Assembly: GCA_025359065.1 (NCBI GenBank)
Contig: JANYHM010000117.1
Span: 1-32,344 of the forward strand
Reading direction: 5' to 3'
Source: Synechococcales cyanobacterium GL140_1_metabinner_5_sub
GTDB lineage: Bacteria; Cyanobacteriota; Cyanobacteriia; Cyanobacteriales; Chamaesiphonaceae
Length of the DNA stretch: 32,344 bases
In this document: piece after piece, positions 16,914 to 25,886 of the stretch
Numbering within the stretch: position 1 is the stretch's first letter
Layout: the number at the start of each line of letters is the position of its first letter
Notes under the pieces: generated by a model
Told to the model about the DNA's origin: nothing
What the model saw: the letters and a program-made list of their open reading frames with translations, nothing else
Databases searched by the model: none
Made by a program: the position numbers and the translations under genes

Positions 16914-17218
16914 TGTGATACCTGAGAAGATAATGTCTGTGGAAGTGATTGGGTTGGTATCGCTGGCTAGCTCTATAGATATCAGGAAAAATGCGGGAGG
17001 CGGTTTCTTTACTATTTTAGTCTTCTTCGCTGCTGTCGTCTTTATTCTTTTCTGGCATAAAATCACCGTCCCGGATACCGCTTTTATCACTCAGATAATA
17101 ATTGCAAACATGAGAGCTTAGATGTGGTATAAGTTAGTATGTTTTCGTGGTGCTTGCAGATCTGATGTTTCCTTTGACAGTTGATAAACTATCCCTCGAA
17201 CTCATGGAGATTTGCTAA
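16914..17218. other. Divergent intergenic region, ATPase gene and first Tic22-like gene
   Basis: 305 bases between two divergent starts. Open frames exist on both strands but look like extensions or shadows. GGAG at about 17203-17206 is a plausible ribosome-binding site for the plus gene at 17219. TTGACA occurs near 17175 but has no matching -10 at normal spacing. Nothing else is recognised. Confidence 0.4.
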
Positions 17219-17959
17219 ATGAAAAGCTGGAAATTAGGTGTGATGGTAAGTTTAGGCAGTACGCTATTGGCAGTAACTCCCGTCCAGGCATTACCCGAAT
17301 CACAAATTGTAGATAAGCTTCAAGGTATTCCGGTATTTGTACTGACCGACTCTGATAATTTGTTACTAACTGCTTCGGTGTCTAATGAGCAGGGCAGACC
17401 AGCCAAAGGTGGCGCTTTTTTTAGTCAAGCTGATGCCAAGATTTTTCTACAGAAGCTCCAGAAAGAAAATCCAAGCTTGGCTAAACAAGTATCAATCCGT
17501 CCCGTCTCCCTTAGTGAAGTCTATAAGGCTCAGATGAACCTTGACCCCAAAAAGCGGGTTGATGTTTTGTACGTGCCTAATCAAAATCAAGTAAAAACGG
17601 CTTTAAACCTTGTACAGAAATCGGAACCTAGCTTGAAACAGTTCAATGGGGTACCCATGTTTGTGGCAAAAAATAGTAGAAAGGGGACTTTCATCACCAT
17701 CACCGGCAAAAATAACCAGTCAATGATTCCGGTGTTCTTCGATCGAGATCAGCTCCAGCCATTGATCGATAAGTTTAAGCAACAGCAGCCCAGCGCTACG
17801 ATCGAAGTACAGGTTTTCACTCTAGAAACACTGTTGGACGGAATGCGGATCAAAAACGATCCACTCTATGAGAGCTTAGTATTTAGCCCCTCACGGGAGG
17901 GCTTGGAGGTTCTGCGCAATCGCACTACGACTAGCTCGATTCGCGGTGCATCCAACTAA
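17219..17959 (+). CDS. Tic22-family secreted protein, copy 1
   Basis: A 246-residue protein with a signal peptide cleaved near VQA-L (residue 24). The mature part has the Tic22 layout: KLQGIPVFVLTD near its start, an FFSQADAKIFLQKL helix, a PVSLSEVY segment, then a second half that repeats the pattern (FNGVPMFV, IPVFFDRDQLQPLIDKF, VFTLETLLDGM). Tic22 in chloroplasts is an intermembrane-space import factor; the cyanobacterial homologue is periplasmic or lumenal and needed for outer-membrane biogenesis. This is the first of two adjacent paralogues, separated by a terminator at 18015-18054, so they are probably expressed separately. Confidence 0.88.
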   Translation: MKSWKLGVMVSLGSTLLAVTPVQALPESQIVDKLQGIPVFVLTDSDNLLLTASVSNEQGRPAKGGAFFSQADAKIFLQKLQKENPSLAKQVSIRPVSLSEVYKAQMNLDPKKRVDVLYVPNQNQVKTALNLVQKSEPSLKQFNGVPMFVAKNSRKGTFITITGKNNQSMIPVFFDRDQLQPLIDKFKQQQPSATIEVQVFTLETLLDGMRIKNDPLYESLVFSPSREGLEVLRNRTTTSSIRGASN

Positions 17960-18014
17960 TCTAAAAAATTAGTGATTTCGCTGAATTCCGAACCAAGCAC
18001 TAAATAAGACCACT

Positions 18015-18054
18015 GCACAGGACATGTTGATGCAATCCAGTCCTGTGCTTTGTT
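18015..18054 (+). terminator. Terminator between the two Tic22-like genes
   Basis: GCACAGGAC (18015-18023) pairs perfectly with GTCCTGTGC (18040-18048) across a 16-base loop, followed by TTTGTT. Confidence 0.65.
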
Positions 18055-18096
18055 GTAGCAGTTTGTAGCAGTTTAAGCAGCCAAAGCGTGGTATAA
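18053..18096 (+). promoter_or_regulatory. Short direct repeats and candidate -10 before Tic22 copy 2
   Basis: TTGTAGCAGT occurs twice in direct succession (18053-18062 and 18063-18072), followed by a partial TTTAAGCAG. A TATAAA at 18092-18097 lies about 55 bases before the start codon. The repeats could be an operator, but this is only position and pattern. Confidence 0.35.
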
Positions 18097-18148
18097 AAAG
18101 GAGGCGTTTAAGCATTCAAATAAAGTAAACTGCATGGAGGATTTAAAA

Positions 18149-18931
18149 ATGAAACATCTAGGACTAGGAGTTGCGATAGGTTTGGTCAGCAGCGCTGTCT
18201 TAGCGATTCAACCAGCCCATGCTCTAACTGACGCACAAATTATTGAAAAACTGCAAGGTATTCCGGTAATTGCTCTCACAGATAAATCTGGAGCGCCTTT
18301 GGTAGCCCAGCTTAACGACAAGCAAAAAGGCTTGTTTACCGAAGTTTATCTAGGGCAAAAAGAAGTTAGCACCACCCTGCAAAAACTAAAAGTTTCTAAT
18401 CCAGCAGTTGCTAAACAGTTACAAATTAGAGTCGTGACCCTGGGGGATGTATATAAAAGCCAAATAGCTAGTTCTAGTGATAAAAAGCTGAATGTTTTAA
18501 TTGTGCCAAGTGAGGTGCAGGTTAAATCTGCCATTAGTCTGTTGAAAAAAAATGATCCGAATAAAGCTCAACAATTCAATGGTGTTCCACTGTTTGTTGG
18601 TATTGCTGGCAAACCCAGAGGTTATGTTTCCATCAACTCTGCTCAAGACAAAAAACGTATTATTCCCATCTTTTTTGATAAAGAGCAATTGCAGGCAGTA
18701 CTAGATAGATTTAAAAAAGATCAGCCCAACCTAGCACCTACTACCGAAATTCAGGTAATTTCACTAGATAGTTTGCTAACTCAAATGCGATCAAAAAATG
18801 AGCCATTTTATGGCCAAATAGTTTTGGCTCGCTCTAAAGAAATGGCTGAATATGTGGTAACTCCAGCCGGACAGGCCAAGCCAACAGCAGGAACTAAGCC
18901 AGCAGCCAAGCCCAACAGCACTAAAAAATAA
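18149..18931 (+). CDS. Tic22-family secreted protein, copy 2
   Basis: A 260-residue paralogue of the preceding protein. The ATG at 18149 is chosen because a strong GGAGGA lies ten bases upstream; an in-frame ATG at 18134 overlaps that site and would add MEDLK before a clean signal peptide. Cleavage is likely at AHA-L (residue 25). The mature part keeps the family segments LQGIPVIALTD, VVTLGDVYKSQ, FNGVPLFV, IPIFFDKEQLQAVLDRF and ISLDSLLTQM. Unlike copy 1 it ends in a Lys/Pro/Ala-rich tail of about 20 residues, likely disordered. It converges on htpG with a shared terminator. A role in outer-membrane protein biogenesis is inferred from the family. Confidence 0.88.
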   Translation: MKHLGLGVAIGLVSSAVLAIQPAHALTDAQIIEKLQGIPVIALTDKSGAPLVAQLNDKQKGLFTEVYLGQKEVSTTLQKLKVSNPAVAKQLQIRVVTLGDVYKSQIASSSDKKLNVLIVPSEVQVKSAISLLKKNDPNKAQQFNGVPLFVGIAGKPRGYVSINSAQDKKRIIPIFFDKEQLQAVLDRFKKDQPNLAPTTEIQVISLDSLLTQMRSKNEPFYGQIVLARSKEMAEYVVTPAGQAKPTAGTKPAAKPNSTKK

Positions 18932-18941
18932 ATTATGCAGT

Positions 18942-18982
18942 AAAAAGCGAGGTCTGGGAATATTTCCAGACCTCGCTTTTTT
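18942..18982. terminator. Bidirectional terminator, Tic22 copy 2 and htpG
   Basis: A 16-base-pair perfect stem (18942-18957 with 18966-18981), eight-base loop, A-run on the left arm and T-run on the right. It therefore works for both convergent genes. Confidence 0.9.
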
Positions 18983-18990
18983 AGGAGGTG

Positions 18991-20940
18991 CTATCGATCG
19001 GTTAACTGAGTCAACACCTGATTAGATCGATCGACGAAGGCATTCATGGTATCGGCATTAAAGCCTTTCTGTGCCATTAGCGCCAGGTCATAAACATGCT
19101 GACAGATGAGGTTCACTAATTCCTCTTTGCCTGCGCCCTGAGACATTGTTGCTAAGTTCTGAATCAGTGGATGGGCAGTGTTCACCATCAAAATATGGGC
19201 TGCGGGGAATTCGGGCAACTGCTGCTGCATCATCGCCATCATTTCCTGCATCCGACGCTGTTCTTCAGGCAGCAACACCATTGCTGGCGGCACCGACGAC
19301 GGATTATCACTTTTCAGCGATTCAGTGCGAATGGTGATTTGTGGCCGATCTAAGGCTGCCGTAAACACATCCTTCATCCGATCGCCCAAGGTTTTGTTAG
19401 TGACAGGATCCACTACTTCAGAGATATCTTTTTCGATCAGCGATTCATCCAAATCTGAGTCGATACGAGAGAATTTGACTTCGCTGAATTCTTGCTCTAA
19501 AAAAGTAGCAAAGTGGTTGTCAATAAAAGAATCTAAGAACAATACCTCGATGCCCCGGTTCTTGTACAGACTGACGTAAGTAGCCTGTGTGACTTCATCG
19601 GTGCAATAGAAAACCCGGTTTTCTTGCTTTTCTTTGTTGCGCTCTAAGTATTCTTTCAGAGTAGTGAAGTTCTGGCCGTTAACGGTACTTTTGCCCGTCT
19701 CAGATTGCCAAGCGTCACCATCAGCGGTTTCTACTTCTACTTTGGGTTCCCCCTCAGGCTCATTGGTATCACCAGCCCAAGTGGTGCGGAAAATAGTGAT
19801 GTCTTCAGCTTGCTTTTTGAACTTGTCATCGTTCATCATGCCAAATTTGACAAAAGTACCCAGATCTTGCCATGCACTAATATAGGCTGCCCGATCTTCT
19901 TGGTAAATTTCTTTCAGTCGATCGCCCACTTTTTTGGCAATATGATCACCAATGCGTTTCACTGTGCGATCGTTAGTCAAAGCACTGCGCGAAACGTTCA
20001 AGGGCACATCTGGACTGTCGATTACACCCCGTAAAGGAGTCAGGAACTTAGGAATTACTTCCTCACAGTTATCGCTGACAAACACCTGATTACAGAATAA
20101 TTTAGCCTGACTTTTGGTTACATCAATTTCGGGTTTGAGCTTAGGGAAAAACAAAATTCCGTTGAGCAAAAAGGGATAATCGGTGTTTAAATGCACCCAG
20201 AGCAAAGGCTCAGCCTCAAAAGGATATTGATATCTATAGAATTCTAAATAGTCTTCTTTAGTCAGGTTTTGAGGAGATTCCTTCCAGAGCGCCCGCTGTT
20301 TGTTGATCTGTTCATCATTTAGTTCAATTTTGACCGGCATGAAGTCGCAGTAGGTTTTCACGAGCTGCTTGACCCGTGCTTCTTCGGCGTATTCTAGTTC
20401 TTCTTCTTGCAGGGTGAGGGTAATGGTGGTGCCTCGGGTGGTGCGATCGGAGTCGCTAATAGTAAACTGCGGTGAGCCGTCACAAGACCAATGCACCGGA
20501 GTCGCACCTTCTTTGTATGAGAAAGTATCGATTTCTACTAGGCTAGCGACCATAAAGGCTGAGTAAAAGCCCAAACCAAAGTGACCAATAATTTGCTGGT
20601 CGGCACTCTTTTGATATTTTTCAATAAATTCTTCGGCGCTAGAAAAGGCTACTTGATTAATGTATTTTTTGACTTCATCGGCAGTCATCCCAATACCGGT
20701 GTCGGTAATCGAGAGGGTTTTCTTTTCTTTATCTACTGCTAGGGTAATTTTGGCTTCGCCTAGTTCGCCGGGAAGTTCTCCGGCCATTGCAACCATTTTG
20801 AGTTTACCAATGGCATCCACGCCGTTGGCGATCAGCTCCCGCAAAAAGATCTCATGGTCGGTATACAGAGATTTTTTGATAATCGGGAAGATATTCTCGG
20901 TATGAATCGTGATGTTGCCTTGTTCGAGGATGGTGCTCAT
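18991..20940 (-). CDS. htpG: Molecular chaperone HtpG (bacterial Hsp90)
   Basis: A 649-residue ATP-dependent chaperone acting as a dimer in the cytoplasm. The GHKL ATP-binding domain is complete: ELIANGVDA with Glu35 and Asn39, DTGIGM (Asp80) and GHFGLGFYSAF from 119. The middle domain contains the catalytic-loop region around LNVSRSALTNDRTVKR. The C-terminal dimerisation domain follows and there is no eukaryotic MEEVD tail. In cyanobacteria HtpG protects against heat, oxidative and light stress and acts on phycobilisome linker and tetrapyrrole enzymes. Length is normal. The gene stands alone, with a strong bidirectional terminator just past its stop. No CIRCE-type operator was noticed upstream. 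Confidence 0.97.
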   Translation of the reverse strand: MSTILEQGNITIHTENIFPIIKKSLYTDHEIFLRELIANGVDAIGKLKMVAMAGELPGELGEAKITLAVDKEKKTLSITDTGIGMTADEVKKYINQVAFSSAEEFIEKYQKSADQQIIGHFGLGFYSAFMVASLVEIDTFSYKEGATPVHWSCDGSPQFTISDSDRTTRGTTITLTLQEEELEYAEEARVKQLVKTYCDFMPVKIELNDEQINKQRALWKESPQNLTKEDYLEFYRYQYPFEAEPLLWVHLNTDYPFLLNGILFFPKLKPEIDVTKSQAKLFCNQVFVSDNCEEVIPKFLTPLRGVIDSPDVPLNVSRSALTNDRTVKRIGDHIAKKVGDRLKEIYQEDRAAYISAWQDLGTFVKFGMMNDDKFKKQAEDITIFRTTWAGDTNEPEGEPKVEVETADGDAWQSETGKSTVNGQNFTTLKEYLERNKEKQENRVFYCTDEVTQATYVSLYKNRGIEVLFLDSFIDNHFATFLEQEFSEVKFSRIDSDLDESLIEKDISEVVDPVTNKTLGDRMKDVFTAALDRPQITIRTESLKSDNPSSVPPAMVLLPEEQRRMQEMMAMMQQQLPEFPAAHILMVNTAHPLIQNLATMSQGAGKEELVNLICQHVYDLALMAQKGFNADTMNAFVDRSNQVLTQLTDR

Positions 20941-21015
20941 CTATCAATATCTGGTGTGGGAACCTCTCGAAGGTATCATAGGCCATGACTAATCTCATGG
21001 CGAAATTTCCGCACT

Positions 21016-21750
21016 TTATCTACCATGCAGTCTTTCCTTCAGTGCCAACAGCATAAACTGAGGAAGCACTAACATCCTGCGCCAACGACTAGGCTCTTGT
21101 CCCAACCGGTATAACCATTCCAAATTCAGCTTTTGGAAGATTTTGGGCGCACGCTTTTTAGTTCCAGACCACACGTCAAAGCTACCGCCAATACCAATCC
21201 AAATTGCCTGGGGACAGATATGGCGGTTTTGAGCGATCCAAACCTCCTGACGCGGAATACCCAAGGCCACCATAATAACTTTGGGCTGCTGCTGCTGAAT
21301 TTGAGCAATCAATTCCTGCTGTGCCGACTCCGAAATATAACCATCAGCCTGAGCCACGATCAACAGCCCAGGCAACCTATTACGCCAAAAAGCCACAGCC
21401 TTGAGCAACACCTCTGGCCTACCACCATACAAAGCCACCGGACAAGCCGCTCCTCGCTCACCGGCCAACTCTAACAGCTTGGCTCCCAAATCTATCCCCG
21501 CACAGCGCTGCTGATTAATACCATGAAACTTCAGCGCCAACACAATGCCTGCACCATCAGCAGCAATCAGATCAGCCTGCTGCAAAATTTTGGCTAATGC
21601 TGGATTCTGATTAGCCTGCATCACCATCTCGGCATTCATGGTTACGACATGGGTGTTGATGCCCCGATCAAGCCTATCGACCAACCAGCCCCAATAGTCC
21701 GGCGAAAGGTTCACAGGCTGACCTAAAATTTGATGTTTGCTCAGAGTCAC
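21016..21750 (-). CDS. WecG/TagA/CpsF-family glycosyltransferase
   Basis: A 244-residue enzyme of the GT26 family, which adds a sugar such as N-acetylmannosamine to a lipid-linked undecaprenyl-diphospho sugar during surface polysaccharide or teichoic acid-type synthesis. Family marks are T37-x-N39 in HVVTMNAEM, the AADGAG segment (Asp65, the position of the proposed catalytic base), GIPRQEVW, GIGGSFDVWSGTKKRAP, and a C-terminal EWLYRLGQEPSRWRR appendage rich in Arg that binds the membrane. The start codon is GTG at 21750, the only start compatible with the conserved N-terminus. No polysaccharide cluster surrounds it, so the exact acceptor and donor cannot be inferred. Confidence 0.9.
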   Translation of the reverse strand: MTLSKHQILGQPVNLSPDYWGWLVDRLDRGINTHVVTMNAEMVMQANQNPALAKILQQADLIAADGAGIVLALKFHGINQQRCAGIDLGAKLLELAGERGAACPVALYGGRPEVLLKAVAFWRNRLPGLLIVAQADGYISESAQQELIAQIQQQQPKVIMVALGIPRQEVWIAQNRHICPQAIWIGIGGSFDVWSGTKKRAPKIFQKLNLEWLYRLGQEPSRWRRMLVLPQFMLLALKERLHGR

Positions 21751-21926
21751 AAGATTTCGAGATAGAAAGCTACCAACAGCTTACAACAAGGCTTGCACCA
21801 AGATCAGGGGTGACTAAAGTAACAGGCTTGGTTGCAGAGACATTACTTTAGCGCGATGTTCTCAAAGGTTGCTGGATATATCTTTAAGCAAGAACCACTC
21901 ATTTTCATTCCAAAAGGATTTATCTT

Positions 21927-22307
21927 ATGTTAAAAATCGCTCCCTTGGCACTCGGCCTCCTGACAATTTTATCGATCGCCCCCACTGCCCAAGCTTATCC
22001 TTTGCAGCAACCCACCTCTCAACCACAATTAGCGATCATCATTGGTGGTCAGCAACCTGTATACCGGGGTCAACCTAGTTATCGTGGACATTCCCAATAT
22101 AACTATCGAGCTGCTGAACTACGTCGTTTAGAGCTAGCAAGAGAGCGCCAAAGAGAGCTAGAAGCAGAGCGCCGTCGTCGCCAATATCTCTCTCACCACA
22201 ATACCGGCAATTACAGCAACGGACACTACAACACTGGAGTCTATCGCGCACCAGTAAATGACCGAGATGGCTACAATAACAATAATAGTTATCACCACAA
22301 CCGTTAA
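21927..22307 (+). CDS. Small secreted protein, Arg/Glu helix and Asn/His/Tyr tail
   Basis: A 126-residue protein with a clear signal peptide (cleavage near AQA-Y, residue 23) and an AAAGGA ribosome-binding site. The mature part has three zones: a Gln/Pro/Tyr segment with PVYRGQPSYRGHSQYNYR, a strongly charged helix (ELRRLELARERQRELEAERRRRQ), and a tail rich in Asn, His, Tyr and Gly. I do not recognise a family. The composition suggests a periplasmic or wall-associated structural or metal-binding protein, but that is a guess. It is a single-gene unit ended by a strong terminator. Confidence 0.7.
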   Translation: MLKIAPLALGLLTILSIAPTAQAYPLQQPTSQPQLAIIIGGQQPVYRGQPSYRGHSQYNYRAAELRRLELARERQRELEAERRRRQYLSHHNTGNYSNGHYNTGVYRAPVNDRDGYNNNNSYHHNR

Positions 22308-22327
22308 TCAATCAGTTACTTAGCCAA

Positions 22328-22363
22328 CAAGAGACGATCAAATGTGATCGTCTCTTGATTTTT
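22328..22363 (+). terminator. Intrinsic terminator of the small secreted protein gene
   Basis: A 13-base-pair perfect stem (22328-22340 with 22345-22357), four-base loop AATG, then ATTTTTG. It lies in the gap between convergent genes. Confidence 0.85.
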
Positions 22364-22379
22364 GTCCATCACCCACAAA

Positions 22380-23282
22380 TCAAGTCCGAGAATTCTGCAT
22401 TACTGCCGTAGCCGCGATCGCATTAGCCACACTAAAAGACCCCACCACCGGCTGATAAGCACCAGCCCAAGTCGCCATCAACCGATCAGCAGACTGAATT
22501 AACTGGTCAGCACCCCGACTACCATTAGCATACCAACTAGTCGGAATACAACTCAACCCCCGATAAGTACCCACTAATACCCCCGTAATCGCCAAAGTCA
22601 AAGAAGGCTGACCAGGAATTTGGGCAGCACGTTGCACAGCCAACTGCAAACTGTGGGGTGTAGATAAAAAACAATAGGTAGCCATCGCCACCGGAAGCAA
22701 ATAAGACTGGTTACTGAGGGCAATTTTAGCAATCAGCTCATTAATGTTAGTAGGCGTTGGCGCACCGTCAACAGTAAGAGCCAAATATTCCTGAATACAC
22801 AACAACTGTTCAGACAAAGCATCTTTGCGACTGGGCAAGGTGTCTAATACAGCGGGAATCAATCGATCGAGTGTAACTCTTTCGCCCAGCAACATAGCAA
22901 TCATCGTACCCAAAAATACCAAAGTAGCAGTGTTCTCAGGGTCTAACTCATTGCGCCTACCAATTAAACGTAGAGTTTGTTGAAGCTGAGGCAAATCTTC
23001 TTGCAGATACATCGCCACCGGTACAATAGCGATCGGCAGTCGATCGGGAGTAGTAAGCCGACCCGTAGTCGTCAACCAGTCTTCTAATCTCAAACCTCGA
23101 CAGTGAATCAAGCTTTCCATACTGGCTTCTGCCAGCAGCGCATAACTTTTAAAAGTTTCCCGCTCCTGCTGTCGCAGCTCATCACCATTGTTACTGTGTT
23201 CTACCATGGCCAATCGCACCTGCTGGGAAATATACATTCCCGCCAAGCCGCCCTGAATTTTGTCGAGTACAGATTGCTGCAT
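22380..23282 (-). CDS. ADP-ribosylglycohydrolase-fold protein, apparently degenerate
   Basis: A 300-residue all-helical protein. Its N-terminus (LDKIQGGLAGMY) and C-terminal segment SLTLAITGVLVGTYRGLSCIPTSW resemble the start and the GAL-x-GA...G...IP-x-W end of ADP-ribosylglycohydrolase (DraG/ARH) proteins. The acidic residues that bind the two Mg/Mn ions in active members (the TDDT-type motif and the DG-D loop) are not visible, so it is probably an inactive or divergent member. The ATG at 23282 has AGGTGG just upstream and is preferred to GTG at 23291. The start lies only 9 bases after the stop of the GH116 gene, so the two are translationally close and likely work together. Function unknown. 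Confidence 0.6.
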   Translation of the reverse strand: MQQSVLDKIQGGLAGMYISQQVRLAMVEHSNNGDELRQQERETFKSYALLAEASMESLIHCRGLRLEDWLTTTGRLTTPDRLPIAIVPVAMYLQEDLPQLQQTLRLIGRRNELDPENTATLVFLGTMIAMLLGERVTLDRLIPAVLDTLPSRKDALSEQLLCIQEYLALTVDGAPTPTNINELIAKIALSNQSYLLPVAMATYCFLSTPHSLQLAVQRAAQIPGQPSLTLAITGVLVGTYRGLSCIPTSWYANGSRGADQLIQSADRLMATWAGAYQPVVGSFSVANAIAATAVMQNSRT

Positions 23283-23291
23283 TACTACCAC

Positions 23292-25751
23292 CTATTTTTT
23301 GCTCTGTTTTTTGGTATCTAACATCAAATACACCCCCCAAATAGCCATAGCTCTGAGGTAGTGACTAGCACGAAACGTGCCGCTGGCAGTAATGGCTTCT
23401 GGCGTGCGAAACTGTAGACCGTTATTGTAGATCTGATTCACCACGGTTTCTGTTAGTCGCATTGCTTCATCGGTCATCCCCATTTGAGCCAAGAAAGCCG
23501 CAATCCCAAAATTGATTCCTGTCCAGACCTCTAGGGGATGAGTATCCTGAGCATTTACTGGAGAACCATCGATCAATACGCCATTAGCCGCACCAATTTT
23601 GCCCTCATTAAAGTTCAAAAAACAGGATTGATAAATAGTTTGCAGGGCAGTCTTAGCGCAGTCGATCGGCACCACATCTGGCAACCCCACCAAAGAGGCA
23701 CAGAATTGACCACAGAGCTGGTCGGCCATAATTACAGCAGAACCGCTCTTGGTATCAATTTTATAGTAACTACCATTCCATAACTGTTCTTGATACAAAG
23801 GCTTGGCAGCAGTGAGCCACTCTTGATATTCGGTAAGAATTTCTTGGTCTTTAATCCGGCCAGCATTTTGTAGGATTTTACCGATCGCCAAAGCCGCTTC
23901 TAGCGCCGCAATCCACAGCCCCCCACAGTAAGCGCTAATTCCCTGTAACCGCCAATCATCAAAGGTCTGATCTGGGGCACCACTATTTTCGGGAATACCA
24001 TCGTTATCTAAGTCAAAACGCTTCAGATAATCCAAAGCCGAAACCATCGCTGGCCAGCAATCTACCAGAAATTCAACGTCTTGTTCACCCGTAAACACGT
24101 AAGCCCGATGCACCTGCAAGACAAAATCACTGCCTAAGTCTTTCCATAAGTTACAGTCTTGATAACAAGTATAGTTAGTTTTGATCCAAGGATGCTCATT
24201 AGGTGCCCCTAGGTCATGAGGCGTAGCATCAGCGATTTTACGTGGGGCAGACATCGCTGCCCGGTCACTAACTTCTGGTCGATCAGCGTAACCAAAAGCA
24301 GTTTGTACATAGTAACCAATCAGCCGCAGTTTGTCGTCACTAGTAGGAATTGCTCGGGCAAAGTCCATCAAAATTGCTTTTTCTAATTTTGGCCACAGCA
24401 GTAAAGGCGCGAAGCCCCCATAGAGCCGTACATCCAAACTCTCATACCAGCGATAATCCAAACATTCCAACACCCCAAAGTGCCCCACCGGGTTATCTTC
24501 GTCTGCCGCTGTCCACAAAGTGCCACCGTCGGTCATCAGATACAGTTCGTTGAACAAAGCCATCTTGAACCAGTCTGGCAAATCTGATCGATCTAAAATA
24601 GGCTGCTGCCACTGGACAATTTGCGCCTGCCAACTATCGTAGTGTTTGAGGGCAGTACGGACTATCGACCATACATTGCGACCATTGCGACCAAAAAAGT
24701 CGGTATAGCGACGATAGTAGTTAATATCTTTGGCAAACTCCGTAACCGGTAGATCCCAAGCCAAAATAAAGGGAATCTTTTTGGTTTTGCCCGGTTTAAG
24801 AGTAAAACGCACCGCGATCGCCGCCCCAATCTGTTCGCCAGGGGCTGCCGCAGTCTCATCATCTCGATCCAGCAGGGAGCCGTTAGCCGCAAAGCTGTCC
24901 CACACTTCCGATCCATCACTGTTGGGGTGCCAGCGACTGTCATAGAAAATATCTAGAGATGGGTTAGTAACTGTGGCGATCGCCCATTGGCCTTCCCCTT
25001 CTCGAGGCATATTGTCATCCATTCGCACCCGATCAAGTAAACATCCGACTCTAAAATTATCCGAAATCCATTGGTTATAGTTGCCAGTGCTATCGCCCCA
25101 GCGGGGAGTATAGTCATAAACTGGGCTACCATCATCCCGCACGGTGATTTCGCTGCTGACGGTGCTATTGGTAAACCAGCCTGCAATATTTTGCCAAGTA
25201 AGCATAATGCTGACGGTAATTTCTTGGTCAGTGGGGTTGTGGGCTGTCCACTCAAATACGGCCACCGGATAAGAAGTTTCTTGATAACTATGCGCCCAAA
25301 CCGGAGATAGTTGTTCACAGGTAAGCTGAGTGGCAAAGACATTATTGTAGCTATACCAACTGCGAGGATAAAGCGCCTCGTAGTTGCCAGTTGATTGACC
25401 ATCTTGAGTGGCCGGATACCATTGCCAACGCTGTAAACTGCCATCGGCAGGTGGATTGGTGGAGAGGGCGTAGGCGGTAGCCTGATCGACAGTCTGCTCA
25501 AAAATACTGAATTGACAGGCGGGTAAATGGCCAAAGGTGTGTTCACCGCCATCTAAGTGCCAAAGATTAAAGTCGCCCTGGTGCGATCGACCAATACAAC
25601 CCGCGCCAAATCCCCCCAAGGGCATTCCATGAAAAGGGCCATCGTCAATGTTACTGGGATAACGGACAGTGTAAGGGTTTTCCCAGGTTCGATCGAAGGG
25701 GCGTTGCCAAGTGGCGCTGGGAATATGGGGTCGAGCAGGAGGATTAAGCAT
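23292..25751 (-). CDS. GH116 family beta-glucosidase (GBA2/glucosylceramidase-like)
   Basis: An 819-residue soluble protein of glycoside hydrolase family 116, which includes human bile-acid beta-glucosidase GBA2 and bacterial beta-glucosidases. The N-terminal beta-sandwich contains GMPLGGFGAGCIGRS and GDFNLWHLDGGEH. The C-terminal (alpha/alpha)6 barrel has FNELYLMTDGGTLW with the candidate nucleophile Glu402, and PDQTFDDW with candidate acid/base Asp594, followed by SAYCGGLWIAALEAA. Both catalytic motifs are intact, so it should be active. No signal peptide is present, so it is cytoplasmic. The natural substrate in cyanobacteria is not known; glucosylceramide is not expected, so a beta-glucoside, sterol-like or glucolipid substrate is possible. 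It precedes the ADP-ribosylglycohydrolase-like gene directly. Confidence 0.92.
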   Translation of the reverse strand: MLNPPARPHIPSATWQRPFDRTWENPYTVRYPSNIDDGPFHGMPLGGFGAGCIGRSHQGDFNLWHLDGGEHTFGHLPACQFSIFEQTVDQATAYALSTNPPADGSLQRWQWYPATQDGQSTGNYEALYPRSWYSYNNVFATQLTCEQLSPVWAHSYQETSYPVAVFEWTAHNPTDQEITVSIMLTWQNIAGWFTNSTVSSEITVRDDGSPVYDYTPRWGDSTGNYNQWISDNFRVGCLLDRVRMDDNMPREGEGQWAIATVTNPSLDIFYDSRWHPNSDGSEVWDSFAANGSLLDRDDETAAAPGEQIGAAIAVRFTLKPGKTKKIPFILAWDLPVTEFAKDINYYRRYTDFFGRNGRNVWSIVRTALKHYDSWQAQIVQWQQPILDRSDLPDWFKMALFNELYLMTDGGTLWTAADEDNPVGHFGVLECLDYRWYESLDVRLYGGFAPLLLWPKLEKAILMDFARAIPTSDDKLRLIGYYVQTAFGYADRPEVSDRAAMSAPRKIADATPHDLGAPNEHPWIKTNYTCYQDCNLWKDLGSDFVLQVHRAYVFTGEQDVEFLVDCWPAMVSALDYLKRFDLDNDGIPENSGAPDQTFDDWRLQGISAYCGGLWIAALEAALAIGKILQNAGRIKDQEILTEYQEWLTAAKPLYQEQLWNGSYYKIDTKSGSAVIMADQLCGQFCASLVGLPDVVPIDCAKTALQTIYQSCFLNFNEGKIGAANGVLIDGSPVNAQDTHPLEVWTGINFGIAAFLAQMGMTDEAMRLTETVVNQIYNNGLQFRTPEAITASGTFRASHYLRAMAIWGVYLMLDTKKQSKK

Positions 25752-25886
25752 GACGAAGCATCACAAGGGCGGTTTGCGGCTTGATCATTGTACCTTATAC
25801 TGTTAAACCAGCCTGAACTGATCTCTAAAAATTGGCTCTCTGTAAGCTACCGCACCTGAAAATTCGATAAACTTTTAAGTTTAATA

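Noticed and set aside
16914-17090. N-terminal extension of the AAA ATPase and overlapping plus-strand frame
   Set aside because: Lys-rich low-quality sequence with no family match; the ATG at 16913 precedes the conserved lead.
19178-19579. 133-codon plus-strand open frame inside htpG
   Set aside because: Antisense shadow of a strongly conserved gene; Ser/Ile-rich translation with no domain.
24953-25552. 199-codon minus-strand open frame inside the GH116 gene
   Set aside because: Alternative frame of a well-conserved enzyme; composition not protein-like.
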